Shown piece by piece: positions 1-8,946 of a stretch of 42,934 nt of DNA. The stretch lies in contig JADGCL010000021.1 of assembly GCA_015229005.1 (NCBI GenBank), positions 1 through 42,934 of the forward strand. Reading direction: 5' to 3'. The notes beneath the pieces are model-generated. The model searched no databases. It was not told the origin of the DNA and saw only the letters and a program-made list of their open reading frames with translations. Both the position numbers and the translations under genes were made by a program. Source of the DNA: Magnetococcales bacterium. Lineage in GTDB: Bacteria; Pseudomonadota; Magnetococcia; Magnetococcales; JADGCL01. Within the stretch, counting starts at the first letter, position 1. The number at the start of each line of letters is the position of its first letter.

Positions 1-167
1 GGCAATGTGACACCCTCTCTCTCTGACCGGCACGATGCCCATCCAGAGAACGGCTTTCCCTCCTGGTCGGGGATCGGGGAGGGGGGGCGGCTCCGGGATC
101 GAATCCATCCCCCTGGGTTCTGGCCCGGCGAGTTCCTTCCTGATGGGTACTATGTGGGTACTGGAAC

Positions 168-194
168 AAAAAAGGCCACCGCGAGGATGGCCTT
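168..194 (-). terminator. Rho-independent terminator after tRNA-Ala
   Basis: Read on the minus strand, AAGGCCA pairs with TGGCCTT over a 9-nt loop and is followed by six T residues. It starts 17 bp past the tRNA 3' end, the expected place for the terminator of a single-tRNA transcript. Confidence 0.8.
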
Positions 195-210
195 AACTGT
201 TTGATTTTAT

Positions 211-286
<76 letters not shown>

Positions 287-759
287 ACGTTCCCCCTGCC
301 CGGAACCCGGCGGAATCTACGTCTTCCGCCAGGGTTGTGTCAAGCGATCTGGGTTGAGATGGCTGGAAAAATCGTGAAAAATTCCTGGAATATTGAGCTA
401 TCTATTTGTTAAATAATGGAAATTCAATTTTCCAGACATGCTCTCGACGCGAATGGTTTGCGGCGAACCTTCGCCTTCTGTAGGTCGCCTGTGGAGGATG
501 GCGCTCAACCATGGTTCGGGTTCCTTTCGGGAGGGGTGAGGCAGGCCTTGATATGCGGTGATTCGAATGGGTATCCTCCGCGATCGGTATGGACCGATTC
601 GTCTTCTTCCCATTTGCAAACGGATGATTGAGTCAGGCTTGTTCCCCGTCGCCCAGGTTTTGATTGGTCGAAGGTGTGCAAATGGGCGCCTCGGATAGGG
701 GGTGGTTCCTGGTCGGTATTTTCCCAAAGGCGGGCAATCAGGTCGGGAAGAGGTGTGGG
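287..759. other. Intergenic region between tRNA-Ala and the T1SS operon
   Basis: The leftmost part holds the tRNA promoter. Positions 365-435 are strikingly AT-rich for this genome and contain a small inverted repeat, TGGAAA (417-422) with TTTCCA (429-434), so a promoter or protein-binding site for the rightward operon is plausible. A weak -24/-12-like match (GG at 666-667, GC at 678-679) lies just before the TolC start. I see no convincing small gene here. Confidence 0.5.
314..343 (-). promoter_or_regulatory. Sigma-70 type promoter of the tRNA-Ala gene
   Basis: On the minus strand there is a perfect -35 TTGACA (343-338), an 18-bp spacer and a -10 TAGATT (319-314; 4 of 6 consensus). This is followed by a GC-rich stretch like the discriminator of stable-RNA promoters. 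Transcription would begin about 20 nt before the tRNA 5' end. The -35 is strong and the -10 imperfect. Confidence 0.55.
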
Positions 760-2154
760 ATGCCGTGGTCTGGTGGGTATTCGAGCGGTTCCAGGGGTTC
801 GGCAGGGGCATACCGGTCATCAGGTTGGCGCTTTCGGGTTGGTCGTTGGGTGTTGGTTTTTGTCGGGATTGTGGTCATTCCCCCCGCCTGGGCGGATCCG
901 CTGGTGCAGCTTATGGAAAAGGCACTGGAGCTGAGTCCGGCGGTCAGGAGTCTGGAGGCCAAGGTGGCCGCCTCCGAGGAGGCGCGGAAAAAGAGTCTTG
1001 GGGAGTGGTACCCAACCCTGGATCTCGACACCTACGCCGGAAAAAATGTCCAGCGCAAGGAGAGCGGCGCTGAAACCGATTACCAGGTCGAAGAGCTCAA
1101 ACTCTCCGTCAACCAAAAATTGTGGGATTTCGGGACTACCGAGGCCGAGTTGGCAGTGGCCGCGAAGGAAGTGGAAAAAACGCGGGTTTCTCTCGCGAAA
1201 AAGCGGCAGGAGGTCCTCCTGAGTGCGGTCAAGGCACTCCTGGATGTGGTGCGATCCCAAAGGATGGTCGCCTTTGCCAAGGAGGCGGAGGACAACATCC
1301 TCAAACAAACGGATCTTGAAAAGATCCGTTTCGAAGAGGGGGGGGGCTACAGCACCGATGTTCTTCAGGCACAATCCCAGTATGCCGGGGCAGAGAGCCG
1401 GCGCCTGCGGGCGGAAGGACGGCTGGATAAGGATCTCAACGTTTATCGGCGCGTCTTTGGTGGCGATCCCGAATCTCTTCCCGCTGACGAGGTGATCCTG
1501 GGGCGCTTGACTCCCGGTATTCCCTCCTCCCTGGAGGAAGCCCGGCGGGTGGCGCAGGAGAGCAACCGCGACCTTGGCAGCGCCGCCGTTGGGGTGGCTA
1601 TTGCCGAACTTAAACGTCAGCAAACTTTCAACGATGTGGTGTTTCCCAAGATCGACGTGAACCTGGAAAGCAAACGGTCGGAAAACCTGTCCGGGGTTGC
1701 GGAAAACAAGACCGAGCATCTGGCCAAGGTGACCTTGGCGAAAAGTTTCAATCTGGGTTTGACCGAAGTGAATGATGTCCAGGAAGCCCGGGAAAATTTG
1801 AAAGCAGCCCAAAACGATCTTGATGACGTTCGCCAGACAGTGGATGTCGAGGTGAGAAACGCTTGGCAGGAGCTCGATACCCTTCGCGCCATCGCCGCTA
1901 CTACCGAACGTCAGGCCGTGATTTCCAGGGGATTCCTCGATCTTGCCCGCAAAGAAAGGGAGTTGGGTAATCGTTCCCTTCTCGATGTCCTCTCCGGGGA
2001 AACGACCTTGACCAATGCCCTGAGTGACGCCATGTCAGCCCGGATCGATGTGGTGATCGGCATGGCCACCCTCCTGGACGCCATGGGCACCCTGGATCTC
2101 GAAAGTTTCCGTTCCCCCGAAAAGAAGGATGGTCAGGGGGATTCCCCTCAGTGA
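760..2154 (+). CDS. TolC-family outer membrane efflux protein of a type I secretion system
   Basis: About 464 residues. From this start, a basic stretch (WRFRVGRW) and a hydrophobic segment ending in PPAWA|DP form a signal peptide. The rest is an alternating helical and beta outer-membrane-factor fold with two OEP-type repeats, for example LxxALELSPAVRSLEAK near the N-terminus and a matching NAWQELDTLRA repeat near the C-terminus. The role is the trimeric outer-membrane duct of the exporter. The frame is open further upstream (TTG 664, ATG 682), but ATG 760 has an AAGAGG ribosome-binding site 6 nt away and places the signal peptide closer to the N-terminus. Its stop overlaps the GTG start of the ABC gene by 4 bp, so the two are translationally coupled. 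It is distinct from the second TolC-like protein at 11858-13990. Confidence 0.88.
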   Translation: MPWSGGYSSGSRGSAGAYRSSGWRFRVGRWVLVFVGIVVIPPAWADPLVQLMEKALELSPAVRSLEAKVAASEEARKKSLGEWYPTLDLDTYAGKNVQRKESGAETDYQVEELKLSVNQKLWDFGTTEAELAVAAKEVEKTRVSLAKKRQEVLLSAVKALLDVVRSQRMVAFAKEAEDNILKQTDLEKIRFEEGGGYSTDVLQAQSQYAGAESRRLRAEGRLDKDLNVYRRVFGGDPESLPADEVILGRLTPGIPSSLEEARRVAQESNRDLGSAAVGVAIAELKRQQTFNDVVFPKIDVNLESKRSENLSGVAENKTEHLAKVTLAKSFNLGLTEVNDVQEARENLKAAQNDLDDVRQTVDVEVRNAWQELDTLRAIAATTERQAVISRGFLDLARKERELGNRSLLDVLSGETTLTNALSDAMSARIDVVIGMATLLDAMGTLDLESFRSPEKKDGQGDSPQ

Positions 2155-3857
2155 ACGAGTTGTTTTTGCGGCTCTTTTCTCGACCTGTGGTGTTGGCTGA
2201 AGTTCTTCTCTGTTCGTTGATCGTGGCTGTTCTCTCCCTGACCGTGCCGCTTTTTGTGATGCAAGTACTCAATCGCTACGTCTCCTACGGGGTCGATGCG
2301 ACCCTGCACACCTTGACCATAGGGGTCGTTATCGCCATTGCCCTGGAGTACGGGTTTCGACATGTCCGCCTCCGTTTGACGGCGCGACTGGGGCAGAAAC
2401 GCGATATGGAACTGGCAGAAGGGTTGTTGGGAATATTGACCACGGCGAGGTTGGAACTCCTTTCCTCAATTTCTCAGGCAAAGCGGCGAGAGCTGGTGGG
2501 AGGGTTGGGGTTGGTGCAGTCGGCCTATTCCCCGGCCAATCTGATCGCTTTGCTGGAAGTTCCGTTTTCTTTGGTGTTTCTCCTGACCTTGTTTCTCTTG
2601 AGTCCACTGCTGGGCCTGATCAGCCTCTTGGTCGTTGTTCTGGTCATTGCCTTCACTCTTTGGGAGGGGCGTTCCCTGAAAAAACCGGTTGCAGAGGTGG
2701 CCAGGATCGGGGCCATGGTCGATCAGCTCTTCCAGGAGGCCGAGCGTCGTGGGGAACTGATCCGGACCTATCTCGTGGGGGCATCCCATGGAGGTCGCTG
2801 GCGCCGTACCCTGGAGGCGTTGGTCCAAAGCAAAGGCCGGTTGGCGGTTCGGCAGGGGATGGTTCAGGGGAGTTCAGCCACCGCCCAGGGGGTCCTTACT
2901 GTAGCCATCATTGGTCTCGGGTCGGTGTTGGTGGTGAAAGGTGTATTGGATATTGGGACCTTGATCGGCGCCAATATTCTTGCGGCACGGGCCTTGGCTC
3001 CTTCTCTTCGTCTTGCCCAGTTGGGGGAGACGATGGCAAAGGCCGAGGGTGCCCTGTCACGGATTCGCGAGATGACCAGACTGGAGTGCGAGCCTTCAGG
3101 AGGGGTAAAGCTGAAAAATTTCAGCGGCTCACTGCTTCTGGAGAGGGTGGTCCACCCGTTGCTGATCTCCGGCGGTCGGGATGAGCTTGCCTTTCGTGCT
3201 TCTCCCGGATCGGTGATCGCACTGACTGGAGAGCGCAAGGCCAAGTCCCTGTTGGTTCGTCTGCTCTTGGGGTTGGAGGTGCCGGTTGGCGGACGGATAC
3301 TCATCGATGGGGTGGATATGTCCCATGTCGATCTGACCTGGTGGCGCCGTCAGATTGCCTTCGTTCCTCGCGAGCCTGCATTCCTTGATCTTTCCGTCCG
3401 GGAGAATCTTCTGTTGGCCAACCCCGAGTTTCCTGGGGACCGATTGGAAAGGATCATCGCCGTCGCCGGAATCGGTCCCTGGCTCGACACTCTGCCACAG
3501 GGGCTTGATACCCCGCTGACGGGAGGAGGTGAGGAGCTGCCACTGGGGATTCGTCGGCGATTGGCCTGGGTGCGGGCTTTGCTGACTGATGGACGTCTGG
3601 CCCTGCTCGACGACCCGACCGAGGGATTGGAGGTGGCGGAGAGAAAAGACGCTTATCGGCTTCTCAAGGCCCTGAGCGAAGCCGGCAAGACTCTGTTGAT
3701 CACCACCGCCGACCCGGTCCTGCTCCGTGGCGCCTCTCTTCGGGTGGAACTTTCACCAGGATTTGCCCCGGAAAGCCGGTCTTCGTCAGGAGTGGCAACA
3801 GGGGCAGGGATGACAGCGGAATCGGTATCGACAGCCGTAGTGACGGGTGGTCGGTGA
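2151..3857 (+). CDS. Type I secretion ABC exporter subunit with degenerate nucleotide-binding domain
   Basis: 568 residues, with no N-terminal C39 peptidase domain. Residues 1-310 form the type-1 ABC exporter membrane domain (hydrophobic segments near 15-40, 55-68, 128-170, 250-285). Residues 315-550 form the nucleotide-binding domain, close in layout to PrtD/LapB exporters. The catalytic motifs are largely lost. The P-loop region reads GERKAKS (360-366), one residue short and without the inner glycines. The Q-loop glutamine is Arg (VPREP, 405-409). The signature is LPLGIRRRLA instead of LSGGQ. The residue after the Walker B aspartate is Asp (LALLDDPT), and the H-loop His is replaced (LITTADP). 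The fold and operon position between TolC and HlyD are still clear. It could be a catalytically weak half of a heterodimer whose partner is encoded elsewhere, a nucleotide-binding but non-hydrolysing subunit, or a decaying gene. The intact frame argues against decay. Confidence 0.87.
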   Translation: MNELFLRLFSRPVVLAEVLLCSLIVAVLSLTVPLFVMQVLNRYVSYGVDATLHTLTIGVVIAIALEYGFRHVRLRLTARLGQKRDMELAEGLLGILTTARLELLSSISQAKRRELVGGLGLVQSAYSPANLIALLEVPFSLVFLLTLFLLSPLLGLISLLVVVLVIAFTLWEGRSLKKPVAEVARIGAMVDQLFQEAERRGELIRTYLVGASHGGRWRRTLEALVQSKGRLAVRQGMVQGSSATAQGVLTVAIIGLGSVLVVKGVLDIGTLIGANILAARALAPSLRLAQLGETMAKAEGALSRIREMTRLECEPSGGVKLKNFSGSLLLERVVHPLLISGGRDELAFRASPGSVIALTGERKAKSLLVRLLLGLEVPVGGRILIDGVDMSHVDLTWWRRQIAFVPREPAFLDLSVRENLLLANPEFPGDRLERIIAVAGIGPWLDTLPQGLDTPLTGGGEELPLGIRRRLAWVRALLTDGRLALLDDPTEGLEVAERKDAYRLLKALSEAGKTLLITTADPVLLRGASLRVELSPGFAPESRSSSGVATGAGMTAESVSTAVVTGGR

Positions 3858-3858
3858 G

Positions 3859-5184
3859 ATGATTCCCCCTGTCACAGAGGCTCTACCCGCCCCTTTACCG
3901 GCCCGGAAAAAGAACGCAAGGGCAGGGGCGGTATCGGACCATCTCTTTTTTTTCATGTTGCTTGCGTTGGTTGCGGCATTTATCGGATGGGCGGCCCTGG
4001 GGCAATTGGATGTGATCAGCGGTGCTTCGGGAGAGGTAATGCCCGCCGGTCGGGTCAAGCGATTGCAGCATCTGGAAGGGGGAATCGTCAAGGAGATCCT
4101 GGTCAAGGAGGGGGACCGGGTCAAGGCGGAGCAGCCTTTGATACTGCTCGATAAGGTCAAGGATCTGTCGGAGGTGAAAGAGTTGGGGACGCATATCCTG
4201 GGCCTTGCGTGCAAAGCGGCGCGGTTGCGGGTGGAGGCGGAGGGAGGAACGGACCTGATATTTGCCCCGATTTTGGTCAAGAAGGCAGCGATTCATGTCA
4301 GGGAAGAGGTGGAGACGTTCAAGGTCCGCAGGAGCCGATTGGAAAGCCAGATCGCCGTTCAGGAGAGTCTTGTTGCCCAGCGGCGCTTCGAGATGGACGA
4401 GGTGAAAGCGCGGATCGCCTATCAGAGTGAGGTGTTGGTCCAGGTCGATGAACAGGTGGCGATCAGCGGTAAACTATTGGAGCAATCCCTCTCCAATCGC
4501 TTGAGCCATACTGAGCGGTTGAAGGAGCGGGCGCGTACCCGCGGTGAGATCGGAGAGCTGAAGTCGCACCTCCTGCGGCTGGAGTCGATGTTGAAGGAGG
4601 AACAGGCTCGTCTGGAAGGAATCCGGGCCCTCTTTCGTGAGGAGGCGAGGAAGGAGTTGGGGGAGACTCTGCGGGCCCAGGGGGAGTTGCGGGAGCGGTT
4701 GAAGAAGCTTTCGGCCTCTCTGGCGCGGACGGTTATGCGTTCGCCGGTCAATGGAGTGGTCAAGTCCCTCGACCTCTTTGCCCGCGGGGAGGTGGTTCGG
4801 GCAGGGGAGACGGTGATGGAAATTGTCCCCACCGGGGAACGGCTCGTCATCGAGGCACGACTCCCCCCGGGGGAGATCGGTTTTGTGCGGGCCGGTCAGG
4901 TGGCGTTGCTTCAGCTGGAGTCGGGGTACGCCTCCCGGGTCGACAAGCTGACCGGTCAGGTGACCCGGGTGAGTCCTGATTCGATGGTCGATGCCAAGGG
5001 CGCCGCCTATTATCGTGTCTTGATCGAGGCTGAGAAGGATCACTTTACCGATGGCACAAGTGCCATCGCCCTCTTTCCAGGCATGAAAATCATGTGCAGT
5101 ATCCGCACAGGGCAGAGGAGCATCCTGGAGTATTTGTTGGAGCCCTTTCGCCGCATGTCCGACCAGGCCCTGCGTGAGCGATAG
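3859..5184 (+). CDS. HlyD-family type I secretion membrane fusion protein (LapC/PrtE-like)
   Basis: About 441 residues. A short cytoplasmic N-terminus is followed by one membrane helix (FFFMLLALVAAFIGWAAL), a lipoyl-like half motif (GGIVKEILVKEGDRVK), a long coiled-coil hairpin (about residues 95-290) and the second half motif (VMRSPVNGVVKSL). A beta-barrel domain follows, ending in the family tail (GMKIMCSIRTGQRSILEYLL). The role is the periplasmic bridge between the ABC exporter and TolC. ATG 3859 lies one base after the ABC stop; a GTG at 3847 is in frame but would overlap. Unlike its ABC partner, this protein looks fully conserved for the family. It is the last gene of the rightward operon. 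Confidence 0.92.
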   Translation: MIPPVTEALPAPLPARKKNARAGAVSDHLFFFMLLALVAAFIGWAALGQLDVISGASGEVMPAGRVKRLQHLEGGIVKEILVKEGDRVKAEQPLILLDKVKDLSEVKELGTHILGLACKAARLRVEAEGGTDLIFAPILVKKAAIHVREEVETFKVRRSRLESQIAVQESLVAQRRFEMDEVKARIAYQSEVLVQVDEQVAISGKLLEQSLSNRLSHTERLKERARTRGEIGELKSHLLRLESMLKEEQARLEGIRALFREEARKELGETLRAQGELRERLKKLSASLARTVMRSPVNGVVKSLDLFARGEVVRAGETVMEIVPTGERLVIEARLPPGEIGFVRAGQVALLQLESGYASRVDKLTGQVTRVSPDSMVDAKGAAYYRVLIEAEKDHFTDGTSAIALFPGMKIMCSIRTGQRSILEYLLEPFRRMSDQALRER

Positions 5185-5436
5185 CAGTCCATTTGTCGAC
5201 GGGCGGTCTTGGCCTTTCTCAGCGTTGTTTTCAACGCATTCCCTCGTCCCGGAGTCTCGACGACGGCCACGATAACTTCCATGCCCTGGAATCTTGGCCA
5301 GGACATGACGCCAAAGGTCAAGACAGAGGGGTGAAGCAGTTCTTCTGCTGCATGTATAACACTCTTTGGAAGTCCTGACTTGAAGGCACCAGGAACCTTG
5401 AACTAAAACGTTCAATTATTGTTATCAGAGAACACC
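5185..5436. other. Convergent intergenic region with a small hairpin
   Basis: Two operons converge here. A hairpin GCGTTG-TTTT-CAACGC occupies 5222-5237 but lacks a following T-run, so it is only a weak terminator candidate. The right part is AT-rich. No gene is supported. Confidence 0.4.
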
Positions 5437-7563
5437 CTAGAAACCAATCTCTCTCAGGATAACGGATACCGAAGAACGCAATAATGAAACAATAAGCGGG
5501 ACGGGTTGTGCCTTGATCCGTATCTGTCCCCTCAGAACCATCCCGGGGTATTGGTTGGATGAGGAGATCAACGCAAAGGTGGTGCGAAAGACCGCAACGT
5601 GGGGAATCATCTCTTCAGTCCGGGCATCCTGGTGTACCGCGATGTCTCCCCCATAAATTGACGCCAGGTAAGGCTCTCTGAGAGTTGCACTACCGGAGCG
5701 TGCGAGCGATAAAAGAGAAACGGTCGACACCGGCAGATCAGGATCTTCGGGAATGAAGCTGGAGGAAGACATGTTATGGATCAACTCGGCGTCCGTTTCC
5801 CCGACATAGGCCTCGACAACACGTGAACGCGGCGAGATAATCGTGGCCAGTGGCTCGCCCTGATCAATCCACCGGCCTTTGGTCAACTGATACGAAAGAT
5901 CGACGATTCTCCCATCCATGGGAGAAGTTACCATCTTTTTCTGAATCAACTCATCAGCGGTCGCATATTCGCTCTGCGCCATCTTCAACTCGCTTTCCAA
6001 GACTCCTTTAGATCTCAATATCATCCGTGATGTCGTCTGCTGTCCCAGTTGCCAGGTGATTATTTTGATCGAAAGCTTGGCCTGCTCAAGTCTATAGTTA
6101 AGATCAGCAGAATCAAAAATGAATAGTGTCTGATCGGCTTTGACGAACTCCCCCTCCCGAACCAGGGATTCGACCAACCGCGATGGATACGGGGGGAATA
6201 CCCTGAATTTTTCCGTCGCCCGTAGGGTGGCAGGGGCTGTCACGCTCTGCCTCCAGGGGAATACCATCAGCATAACGAGCAGGCAAGCAAGAAGAACCGC
6301 TGTCCTTTTGCTTTGACCGCTCCAGGAGGCACGGCTGCTCAACCACACTTTGAGTTCATTCCAGATTGGGCGCACGATAAACCATCCGATTTCCACTCCG
6401 AACAACAGGATGCCAAGAAGTTTGAAAAAGAAATGATACACCACCAAGGCGATACCGAGAAACAATACAAACCGGTAGACCCAGGTAGCGTAAGCATACA
6501 AGATTAGGCCGGATTCCAATCCACGAGGAAGCTGTTCCGGTTTCGGAGAATCCAGACCCAGCAGATGATTTCTCATTCGCCAACGTGCCAGGGCGAAGGC
6601 ACGATCCTGGAGGTTATCCATCCCCAACCAATCCGATAGAAGATAATAACCGTCGAATCGCATAAAAGGATTGATGTTGATGATCAGTGTCCCTGCAAGG
6701 GAAGCTGTAGCAAGGAGAAAGGCTGTCGTGCGGGCAGGTCCTTCGGGCAGTACTCCCCAGGCCAGCAGCGCAAAAGCAGCGATAATCAACTCGGCCGCCA
6801 CACCGCCCCCACCTACGGCCATGCGTTGTCGCCTGGATGACAGCAGCCAAGCCGCACTGGCTTCCGTATAGAGAACAGGCCACATGACCAGGAGAGCTAC
6901 CCCCATGGTCGGAACACTTTGGCCGTAACGACGTAGAGTGAAGGCGTGCCCTAGTTCGTGAGCGATCTTTACTCCACTCAAAGTCACCCCGTAAAGTAAC
7001 ATGCCATGAAAATTGAACAAGTAGATGAATGTCTCTCGAAACATCTCAATCTGCCTTGAGACGAGATATATTCCTGCCAGTGCAATAAAAATTGTCAGGA
7101 ATAAAAAAAACTTTTTATAAAAAAAATCGACAAATGGTAATGCCCGCGAAAGAAAACGATCTGGTCGGACAAGGGGAATGCGAACGAACAAATAGTGGTG
7201 CAAGAACCAAGTCATCCATTTCAGGCGACGTCTGGAGGCCATTGTGTGGAGCAAGGATAAATCCGCATCGGTCTCAGGCAAAATCAAGTTGTTCATCCGA
7301 AAGAAAGCAACAAGCTCTTTTACGGTCTCGGTGGAAATCACGATTGTCGTTTCCAGATGGATCCGTTCGATAAGCGCTTGATCGGTGCCGACTTCCCAGC
7401 GAGACAACATCTCGAATTCCCGCCAGCCGAGGCGAAAGAAGCGATGCCTCACGGGATCGTGCAACGTGTAGGTGGGCCATCCAAAATGATCGACGGGGCC
7501 CTTCGACAGGATCAATTCCTGCCGCAGTCGGGGCAACGACTGCGGGGGTGTTGCGTCATTCAT
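5437..7563 (-). CDS. M50 (site-2-protease-like) membrane metalloprotease fused to a HlyD-like adaptor domain
   Basis: 708 residues. Residues about 20-95 resemble a small PqqD-like winged-helix domain. Membrane helices follow around 150-170, 183-200, 218-238, 252-272 and 278-297. The zinc protease motif HELGH is at 202-206, and the second motif NPFMRFDG (298-305) supplies the third ligand Asp, as in the M50 family. Further helices lie around 350-425. After about residue 430 the chain is periplasmic and HlyD-like, with paired lipoyl half motifs (SRLVESLVREGEFVKADQ and KKMVTSPMDGRIVDLSY) around a short coiled coil. The likely role is a membrane-embedded protease coupled to an export adaptor, perhaps processing or releasing the operon's giant protein. 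Its ATG directly follows the TGA of the upstream adaptor gene. The substrate is unknown. Confidence 0.88.
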   Translation of the reverse strand: MNDATPPQSLPRLRQELILSKGPVDHFGWPTYTLHDPVRHRFFRLGWREFEMLSRWEVGTDQALIERIHLETTIVISTETVKELVAFFRMNNLILPETDADLSLLHTMASRRRLKWMTWFLHHYLFVRIPLVRPDRFLSRALPFVDFFYKKFFLFLTIFIALAGIYLVSRQIEMFRETFIYLFNFHGMLLYGVTLSGVKIAHELGHAFTLRRYGQSVPTMGVALLVMWPVLYTEASAAWLLSSRRQRMAVGGGGVAAELIIAAFALLAWGVLPEGPARTTAFLLATASLAGTLIININPFMRFDGYYLLSDWLGMDNLQDRAFALARWRMRNHLLGLDSPKPEQLPRGLESGLILYAYATWVYRFVLFLGIALVVYHFFFKLLGILLFGVEIGWFIVRPIWNELKVWLSSRASWSGQSKRTAVLLACLLVMLMVFPWRQSVTAPATLRATEKFRVFPPYPSRLVESLVREGEFVKADQTLFIFDSADLNYRLEQAKLSIKIITWQLGQQTTSRMILRSKGVLESELKMAQSEYATADELIQKKMVTSPMDGRIVDLSYQLTKGRWIDQGEPLATIISPRSRVVEAYVGETDAELIHNMSSSSFIPEDPDLPVSTVSLLSLARSGSATLREPYLASIYGGDIAVHQDARTEEMIPHVAVFRTTFALISSSNQYPGMVLRGQIRIKAQPVPLIVSLLRSSVSVILREIGF

Positions 7564-8946
7564 TCAGATTCCCAGCAATTGGCGCATGGCCGCCAGGGGT
7601 TTGCGCATCACATAATAGAAAAGAGTCACTTCTCGACCATACAGCTTGGCCGTACCCATGAGTCCGATCCGGGGGGGGGGAGAGTCGGCGCCCTTCTCCA
7701 GAGAAGCTTTCAGGAGGTAGGTCAGGATGTTATTGGGTGAGACCACGGCCTCGTATGATACTTGACGCAGCTTGCCCTTCAATGGATTGAGTGGGGAGAT
7801 GTTCAGGAACATGCGGATGTCGGACCCCGGCTCCAAGACGATGGCATCGGCAACCGGCAGCCGGACATGAACCTCCACCTGGTCGGGGTCATCCAGGAAG
7901 GCTACGCGCTCGCCGAGTTTCACCGGTTTTCCGAGCCAGTCATTGACATCCCGATAGACCAATACACCTTCCTTTGGCGCAAAGACCCTGCTTCGCTCCA
8001 GCAGACTCGTGGCGTACTCGAACTCCAGCCTGGCTTTTTCCAGCTTGGCTTGCAGAACCCCCAGTTCCGTCTTGCTCTCCTGCTCCTGGAAAGCAGAGAC
8101 CCTGGCATTCTGGTACTCTGCCTCTGCCACATGAAAGGCCTGCCGGGCGATCTCCCGCTTCCCGCGAACATCGGTTTCATCCAGGGAAAACAGAAGATCC
8201 CCTTTATCAACAGGGCGATCCGGCAGTACCGCAACTGCGGCGATGACCCCATCCCGAGGGACGGTCACGGCTACCGGATCGATGGCGGCGATTTCTGCCG
8301 GCGCCAGAACCGAAAGTCGAACCGGCAACAGGGACACCAGAACCAGCAACAGCAGTACCGCAATCTCTATGCGTCGGGAACGGAAACGGCTCACCAGATT
8401 TCTGGAAGTGGGCAAAAAACGCGACAGGGTCTCGGCATAACCGTCGGCAAGCCGTTTGCCCAGGGCGATCTCCTCATCGCTCCACCCTTCTTCGTGCGCA
8501 AACCAGACCCCTCCCAGCACGCGGTTGCCGGTGGAGGGGGCTATCAGTGGAATTTCCACGGAAAAAGGGGGAACCCATTCCTGCCACTCGTTCGCCAGCG
8601 CTTCGGGCAGATCCTCCGGGTGGAGCCGCCGGGGCTCTCTCGTCTCCAACGGCGCCAGATGGCGGAACACCCTGTCGAGCCATTGGCCGAAGGGGGCGTC
8701 CGACTCCGGGGAGGGGACTCCGGAGATTGCCTCGATCCTTTTGCCGGTAGGGGTCACCCGCCAAAATACGGCTATTCGATAGGGGAACAGACGAATGGTC
8801 CGATTGACCACAACGAACCCGAACGCCGCCAGATCGGCGGCATGACGGGCCTCCTGTTCCAGGTCGAGGAGGGCCGCCAGCCGGGCCGGTCGGGGATCAC
8901 CTTCGGTATCGTTGGAAATTCGGGGAATGGGATGGCCTTCACTCAT
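7564..8946 (-). CDS. HlyD-family adaptor with an N-terminal GAF-like cytoplasmic domain
   Basis: About 460 residues. The N-terminal 180 residues are soluble and GAF-like: a helix (AARLAALLDLEQEAR region), then beta strands including NRVLGGVWFAHEEGWSDEE near 141-159, a typical GAF end. A single membrane helix (193-209, ending LLPVRLSV) is followed by the HlyD core: a lipoyl half motif (GVIAAVAVLPDRPVDKGDLL), a coiled coil (about 260-320), the second half motif (VFAPKEGVLVYRD) and a beta-barrel. ATG 8946 overlaps the stop of the upstream adaptor (ATGA), so this start is preferred over a longer in-frame reading beginning at 9141. The domain order suggests that a cytoplasmic signal or ligand is sensed by an export adaptor. 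I cannot tell the ligand. Confidence 0.85.
   Translation of the reverse strand: MSEGHPIPRISNDTEGDPRPARLAALLDLEQEARHAADLAAFGFVVVNRTIRLFPYRIAVFWRVTPTGKRIEAISGVPSPESDAPFGQWLDRVFRHLAPLETREPRRLHPEDLPEALANEWQEWVPPFSVEIPLIAPSTGNRVLGGVWFAHEEGWSDEEIALGKRLADGYAETLSRFLPTSRNLVSRFRSRRIEIAVLLLLVLVSLLPVRLSVLAPAEIAAIDPVAVTVPRDGVIAAVAVLPDRPVDKGDLLFSLDETDVRGKREIARQAFHVAEAEYQNARVSAFQEQESKTELGVLQAKLEKARLEFEYATSLLERSRVFAPKEGVLVYRDVNDWLGKPVKLGERVAFLDDPDQVEVHVRLPVADAIVLEPGSDIRMFLNISPLNPLKGKLRQVSYEAVVSPNNILTYLLKASLEKGADSPPPRIGLMGTAKLYGREVTLFYYVMRKPLAAMRQLLGI

Noticed and set aside
7-204. Small plus-strand frame at the window edge
   Set aside because: It runs through the tRNA terminator and has no start signal.
398-820. 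Possible minus-strand gene and a 71-codon plus frame (416-631) before the TolC gene
   Set aside because: Neither has a ribosome-binding site or a recognisable sequence, and the minus frame overlaps the TolC 5' end.
5193-5378. 61-codon plus-strand frame between the convergent operons
   Set aside because: No ribosome-binding site, no domain, and it lies in a region expected to hold terminators.
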